This document shows positions 60,257 to 64,000 of a stretch of 64,000 nucleotides of DNA, one piece after another. The DNA comes from Chitinophaga pinensis (GTDB taxonomy: Bacteria; Bacteroidota; Bacteroidia; NS11-12g; UBA955), in contig CAMBXL010000006.1 of NCBI GenBank assembly GCA_945871905.1, positions 1 through 64,000 of the forward strand, given 5' to 3'. The notes beneath the pieces were generated by a model. The model ran no database searches, was not told the origin of the DNA, and worked only from the letters and a program-made list of their open reading frames with translations. A program made the translations under genes and the position numbers. Each line of letters begins with the position of its first letter. The first letter of the stretch is position 1.

Positions 60257-62473
60257 TTATTGCCCTAAAGCAATTTTATAAAACGCATTTGAACTTTTTC
60301 CCTCTATTCTTAAAATGTAGATATTGTAAGGCAAATTAAACAACAATTCACTTTCTCCTATCTTATTCTCTAATAGCAATTTACCGTCTATTGAATAAAT
60401 CTTTAGTTTTACATTTTCTGTACCATTCCAAACCAACAAATTACCGTTTTTTACAGTCCACATTTTTTCTGATGATAATGGTGAAATGCTTAACTCTGTT
60501 AATACTAAACCATCACTTTCGTTTACACAACCAAAATTATTATAGGCCAAAACTTTATAAGTGCCGTAACCAAGTGAATTAATTGTAGTTTTACTCGTAT
60601 CCACTGCTTTATTATTGTAATACCAAACATAAAAACCACTTGCATTGGTACTCAAAACGCCATTGGACTCTGAAATACTTGGTTTGTTAGGAATAGCAAC
60701 TGTATTTAATTGCAGTGTATCTGAATAATAAAAACAAGCCGAATCAGTCAATCTAACATGGTATTTTCCGGCTAAATTAGTTGTATGAGTTTGTGCTGTT
60801 CCTTGCTTTACAAAAACGCCATTTCTATACCAATCGTATGTGCCCGACTTGCCTGAACTACTTAAGGTTGTATTGCTGCCTTCGCAAATAGAATCTACAC
60901 CTGAAATATTCATTTTAGGTACTATTCTTGGAACTATTTCCATCGAAAAACTGTCATTGGCATTAAACCCATCATTGGTTTGATTGGGCAAATAAATCCA
61001 TCCGTATATTCTTTGTTTTTCTGGCTTTAAATACAAATTTGTTACATTAATAAAACTCGATTGTTTTGAACCTAATGAAGATGACAATATAATGGTAGTG
61101 TCTCTTTCAATCTCATTGATAAAGTATTTTAACTTAAATCGGGTTATTGGATTAACACCATAGTTTGTTAAGTACAATTTTAAATTAAAATCCAAGCAAG
61201 CATTGTTATGAACTGCACGGTCGGGCATCACCCCCAAGTCTTGAGCCATACAATTTGAAGAAGGACTTATTTGTTTGGTTTTAGTAGCCACAATATTTTC
61301 CCAAACATCCCATGTAGCTGTTCCTTTGATTCTTACGTGTGAAACGAAACTTAAATTACTGCCATTATTTGTAGCAAATTGTGACCCATTTATTTTATTA
61401 AAACACAAGTTTGAAGAAGGGTCGGCGTGTTTGGTAATAGCAATACTAGGGAATATCATACTGAACCCATAATCTTGATGTCTGAACAACCCTAAAAGTG
61501 TTGAAGCTGTTGAAGGTGAAAATCTTTTGTAATGACAAGAGCGAATATTAAACTGATAATCCGCATACAGCACACAAGCATCGTTATTGTACTTACCTCC
61601 CAATAAAACCATTGTGTCATTAATAATTTGAATGGAACTCAGTGAATTTAATGTCGAGTTTACAATTGTTTTAGTGCTAATTGGCGAAAAAGCAGTATCG
61701 TAAATACCAATTCGTTTGTCACTTCCTACTACATACAATTTTTGATTAATGCGATCATAGTCAGCATCTGTAATATTGAAATCATTGGAACTGATTATTG
61801 AAGTTAAGCTATCTCCATTTGCTTTAAGCTTAATAAGTCCCAATTTAGAACCATATTTTTGAAATAAAAGAATATTTGAACCATTGGTTTCTGCCATTTT
61901 ACTAATGACTGAAGAGGTATTGGTAGTCCTGTAATCTAATAATCTGAACCATTTAAGATTGCCATTTGGTGCTATTCTAAATACACCACTTCGTGAACCC
62001 CATTCACCAAATTCGTAATAGGATACGTTTGTTCTTACTGAAACTAAGTAATCACCATTGTTAAGTTTAATAATTTTATCGGGGTGTTCATCTAAACCTG
62101 TATTGTACCAATTGGCCCATATAATTCTTCCTGATGTGGTGGCTTTGATAATACCCACATTTGAAGTGCCTATTCTTCCCAAAACCAAAAATGTAGAATC
62201 GTTTTCCATGATTCCGCCTTTACCATATATGTTCTGAGAAATACTTCCATTTTGAGTTTTAAAAGACATTGTCCATTCTTCGCCATTTTTAAAACTAAAC
62301 CTTTGAACACTCAATAAATCGATAGTGCCAAATGCCATAAAACCAGAATCAGATGCTTGAATTCTGTATATATTACTCGTTTCATTTACATTGCCATAGC
62401 AGTTTACAGACTCTTGTGAAAATGCTATAAAAGGGAGTAAAGAAATAATAATTGCAACTGTTTTTAAATTCAT
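60257..62473 (-). CDS. Secreted surface protein with T9SS C-terminal sorting signal
   Basis: A 738-residue protein from the ATG at 62473. The frame runs 44 codons further up, but the signal peptide MNLKTVAIIISLLPFIAFSQ and the promoter at 62495-62525 fix the start. Residues about 25-430 are repeats of beta-propeller-like blades. Two Ig/PKD-like modules follow (DSICEGSNTTLSSSGKSG and the next one near PNKPSISESNG). The last 75 residues (VKLKIYSIDGKLL, YNIYILRIEG) match the type A sorting domain that the type IX secretion system uses to send proteins to the cell surface. The biological role is unknown. Confidence 0.82.
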   Translation of the reverse strand: MNLKTVAIIISLLPFIAFSQESVNCYGNVNETSNIYRIQASDSGFMAFGTIDLLSVQRFSFKNGEEWTMSFKTQNGSISQNIYGKGGIMENDSTFLVLGRIGTSNVGIIKATTSGRIIWANWYNTGLDEHPDKIIKLNNGDYLVSVRTNVSYYEFGEWGSRSGVFRIAPNGNLKWFRLLDYRTTNTSSVISKMAETNGSNILLFQKYGSKLGLIKLKANGDSLTSIISSNDFNITDADYDRINQKLYVVGSDKRIGIYDTAFSPISTKTIVNSTLNSLSSIQIINDTMVLLGGKYNNDACVLYADYQFNIRSCHYKRFSPSTASTLLGLFRHQDYGFSMIFPSIAITKHADPSSNLCFNKINGSQFATNNGSNLSFVSHVRIKGTATWDVWENIVATKTKQISPSSNCMAQDLGVMPDRAVHNNACLDFNLKLYLTNYGVNPITRFKLKYFINEIERDTTIILSSSLGSKQSSFINVTNLYLKPEKQRIYGWIYLPNQTNDGFNANDSFSMEIVPRIVPKMNISGVDSICEGSNTTLSSSGKSGTYDWYRNGVFVKQGTAQTHTTNLAGKYHVRLTDSACFYYSDTLQLNTVAIPNKPSISESNGVLSTNASGFYVWYYNNKAVDTSKTTINSLGYGTYKVLAYNNFGCVNESDGLVLTELSISPLSSEKMWTVKNGNLLVWNGTENVKLKIYSIDGKLLLENKIGESELLFNLPYNIYILRIEGKSSNAFYKIALGQ

Positions 62474-62494
62474 TTTGGAAATTTTAATAAACTT

Positions 62495-62525
62495 CAAATA
62501 TATTATTTTTAATTTTATTGTCAAA
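62495..62525 (-). promoter_or_regulatory. Strong Bacteroidota-type promoter
   Basis: The minus strand has TTTG (62525-62522), a 19-base spacer and TATATTTG (62502-62495), matching the -33 TTTG and -7 TAnnTTTG elements of the Bacteroidota primary sigma factor. Transcription would begin near 62488, about 15 bases before the ATG at 62473. The rest of the 399-base gap (62474-62872) shows only a degenerate CACGCT-type hairpin near 62803 and the promoter of the opposite gene. Confidence 0.72.
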
Positions 62526-62839
62526 TTATTAAAGAAAATGATTGTCATCATCTTTGTTAAAATAGTAACCATAATCATCTGACAAAAAAGTGATTGAAGT
62601 ATCATTTACAAAAAAAATACTTTATGCCCATTTATAACCAACTAGTAACTATTCCTCAAAAGCGATAAAAATTAATTATTAAAGTGAATTTAAAATATTT
62701 ATACAGATGATTTGGAAGGTAAACAACGTTTTTTCTATCATATCCATCTTTGGTATATAATTTATTAATGCTTTTAAGCTAATAACCTATAACTGTTAAA
62801 CTCACTCGGAACAGCGTGAAACTATTAACCAAAAATCCA

Positions 62840-62848
62840 TAAGTTTGC
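62840..62848 (+). promoter_or_regulatory. Promoter -7 element before the tryptophan dioxygenase gene
   Basis: TAAGTTTGC (62840-62848) is a full TAnnTTTGC match on the plus strand, 24 bases before the ATG at 62873. A -33 TTTG at the usual distance was not seen. Start of transcription would be near 62855. Confidence 0.55.
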
Positions 62849-62872
62849 AGACAATTTATATAATAAAACAAA

Positions 62873-63784
62873 ATGACAGTAAGAGAAGATATTTTAAAAA
62901 GAATTGACGAAAAATATGCCGCCATCAATCAGAATTCGAATGTACACCTTGAGGGCTTAGTTCACGCCAATCCTATCACTTATTGGGATTATATTTTGCC
63001 TGAAGCTTTGTTGGGTTTACAAATACAGCGTACTACCTTGCCCGATGAAATGGTGTTTATTATGTACCATCAAATCAATGAATTGTTATTTAAAATGATT
63101 CTTTGGGAGATAGATCAAGTCAGTAACGCTCAATCCATTGAGGCCGCTTTTTTTACCGAAAAACTTCGTCGTGTAAGTCGTTATTTTGACATGTTATCCT
63201 CTTCTTTCGATATCATGGGCGATGGCATGGAAAAAGAACAATACATGAAGTTTAGAAACACATTGACGCCTGCAAGTGGGTTTCAAAGTGCACAATACCG
63301 ATTAATTGAATTTGCATCAACAGAAATTATCAACTTAATAGACAACCGTTTTAGGGCCACTATCGACCGTAACACTCCTATTGAACATGCCTTCGAACAT
63401 TTGTATTGGCAAGCTGCTGGAAAAGACTTTGCTACCGGTCATAAAAACACTTTATTGGTCAATTTTGAGAAAAAATACAAGCATGATTTATTGTTGAAAA
63501 TGGAAGATTATAACACTACTAATTTGTGGACTAAATTTCAGCAATTATCTGTACATGTTCAACAAGATGAAGCCTTGATAAAAGCCATGCGTCATTACGA
63601 CTATACGGTGAATGTTAGTTGGGTAATGGCGCATTACAATGCCGCGGGTAAATACTTAGGCAATGCCGAAGCCACGGGAGGTAGCGATTGGCGCAAATAC
63701 ATGCACCCCAAATACCAACGCAGAATTTTCTTTCCAGGGTTGTGGAGCGAAGATGAATTGAAAAATTGGGGAGAAGGGTTGTAA
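62873..63784 (+). CDS. kynA: Tryptophan 2,3-dioxygenase
   Basis: A 303-residue heme dioxygenase that opens the indole ring of L-tryptophan to N-formylkynurenine, the first step of the kynurenine pathway. It shows YHQINELLFKMILWEIDQ near 65-82, RNTLTPASGFQSAQYRLIE near 122-140 (active-site loop), HLYWQAAGKDFATGHKNTLL near 172-191 and NAEATGGSDWRKYM near 275-288 with the conserved TGGS loop. The heme His lies in the later helices (VMAHYNAAGK region). The length is slightly above the bacterial average. A promoter lies directly upstream. It has no link with the glycan locus. Confidence 0.92.
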   Translation: MTVREDILKRIDEKYAAINQNSNVHLEGLVHANPITYWDYILPEALLGLQIQRTTLPDEMVFIMYHQINELLFKMILWEIDQVSNAQSIEAAFFTEKLRRVSRYFDMLSSSFDIMGDGMEKEQYMKFRNTLTPASGFQSAQYRLIEFASTEIINLIDNRFRATIDRNTPIEHAFEHLYWQAAGKDFATGHKNTLLVNFEKKYKHDLLLKMEDYNTTNLWTKFQQLSVHVQQDEALIKAMRHYDYTVNVSWVMAHYNAAGKYLGNAEATGGSDWRKYMHPKYQRRIFFPGLWSEDELKNWGEGL

Positions 63785-63824
63785 GTAAAATACAATATTT
63801 TTCACCTATTTTCGTTTGGTGAAT

Positions 63825-64000
63825 ATGAAAAAGTTTTTGGTTTTTTTAGGCCTTTTTTACGCTTTAGGGTTATCTGCGCAATACAAATATCAAATAAAAG
63901 CCAATTTGCTTATTAGAAATGGCGGTTTTACCAATGGTTTTAATTTGGGTTTTGAAACCCTGCACAAGAAAACCAATTTTCTAATCGATTTCCAAACTTT
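63825..64000 (+). CDS. Secreted or outer-membrane protein, N-terminal part
   Basis: An ATG at 63825 opens a frame that runs off the window (58 complete codons). The first 18 residues, MKKFLVFLGLFYALGLSA, form a signal peptide ending before QYKYQIKANLLI. After it, alternating residues (NGGFTNGFNLGFETL) suggest beta-strands of an outer-membrane barrel. TATTTTCG about 24-30 bases upstream is a near match to a -7 element. The family cannot be named from this fragment. Confidence 0.6.
   Translation, partial: MKKFLVFLGLFYALGLSAQYKYQIKANLLIRNGGFTNGFNLGFETLHKKTNFLIDFQT

Noticed and set aside
19778..63784. A kynurenine pathway link between the cyclase-family protein and tryptophan dioxygenase.
   Set aside because: They are 42 kb apart, on different strands and in unrelated contexts, and the cyclase motif is altered.

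Overview
The window comes from an AT-rich genome that looks like Bacteroidota. Four things point that way: a surface protein with a type IX secretion (Por) C-terminal signal, a UpxY/NusG-type antiterminator at the head of a capsule locus, several promoters of the Bacteroidota form TAnnTTTG, and GxxExxY-family genes. The genus cannot be told from the sequence. Most of the window (about 1 to 56.8 kb, nearly all on the minus strand) is one very large surface-polysaccharide locus. Conserved genes at the right edge (hipBA, a T9SS cargo protein, tryptophan 2,3-dioxygenase) are outside it.

Layout, read in the direction of transcription (high to low coordinates). 56.8-53.3 kb: an MsbA/PglK-like ABC exporter, a Gfo/Idh/MocA oxidoreductase and a GT2 enzyme. 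53.1-51.9 kb: a winged-helix/nucleotidyltransferase gene whose promoter lies inside a perfect palindrome, then the UpxY-like antiterminator. 51.4-48.4 kb: ABC-type polysaccharide export (Wzm, methyltransferase, Wzt). 48.4-40.1 kb: a sugar-modification block (DegT aminotransferase, epimerase, RraA-like protein, ATP-grasp ligase, two GT-B transferases, class I aminotransferase, amidohydrolase). 40.1-37.0 kb: a 1025-residue fusion of asparagine synthetase with a WbpG/PseA-type N-acetyl-sugar amidotransferase. 37.0-26.0 kb: a block punctuated by repeats, with a GT-B enzyme, membrane protein, GDPD-like protein, HAD phosphatase, a GT-C transferase fused to a uridine-kinase-like P-loop kinase, a class II aldolase-like protein, two nucleotidyltransferases and a GT2. 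25.9-13.1 kb: GT-C, GT4 and GT28-like transferases, a two-domain dehydrogenase, a cyclase-family protein, an SpsF/NeuB-like pair, a possible GT-B transferase, and a separate HisH-HisF-amidotransferase trio. 13.1-10.8 kb: an FdtA/FdtC/FdtB-like set for a dTDP-3-acetamido-3,6-dideoxyhexose. 10.7-1 kb: further glycosyltransferases, two Wzy/WaaL-like membrane proteins that converge and overlap, and the start of another asparagine synthetase-like gene.

The genes would act together to make, activate, modify, assemble and export a complex glycan with amino, amidino or amide-bearing sugars. No initiating phosphoglycosyltransferase, no Wzx flippase and no rmlAB genes are in the window.

A second theme is the non-coding DNA. 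Gene blocks that are internally coupled by ATGA, TTGA or TAATG overlaps are separated by several families of short dispersed repeats. Three families (ends TTTAACCACAGAG, TTTAACGCAGATT and TTTCACGCAAAG) share one plan: mirrored ends, words spaced about 9 bases apart, and small perfect hairpins inside. Two GxxExxY genes (PD-(D/E)XK-like) are each enclosed by mirrored copies of a different family. One repeat has gone in frame into a glycosyltransferase and another supplies the C-terminal codons of a nucleotidyltransferase. The most promising undescribed features are this repeat/GxxExxY association, the asparagine synthetase-amidotransferase fusion, and the GT-C-kinase fusion with its neighbours.
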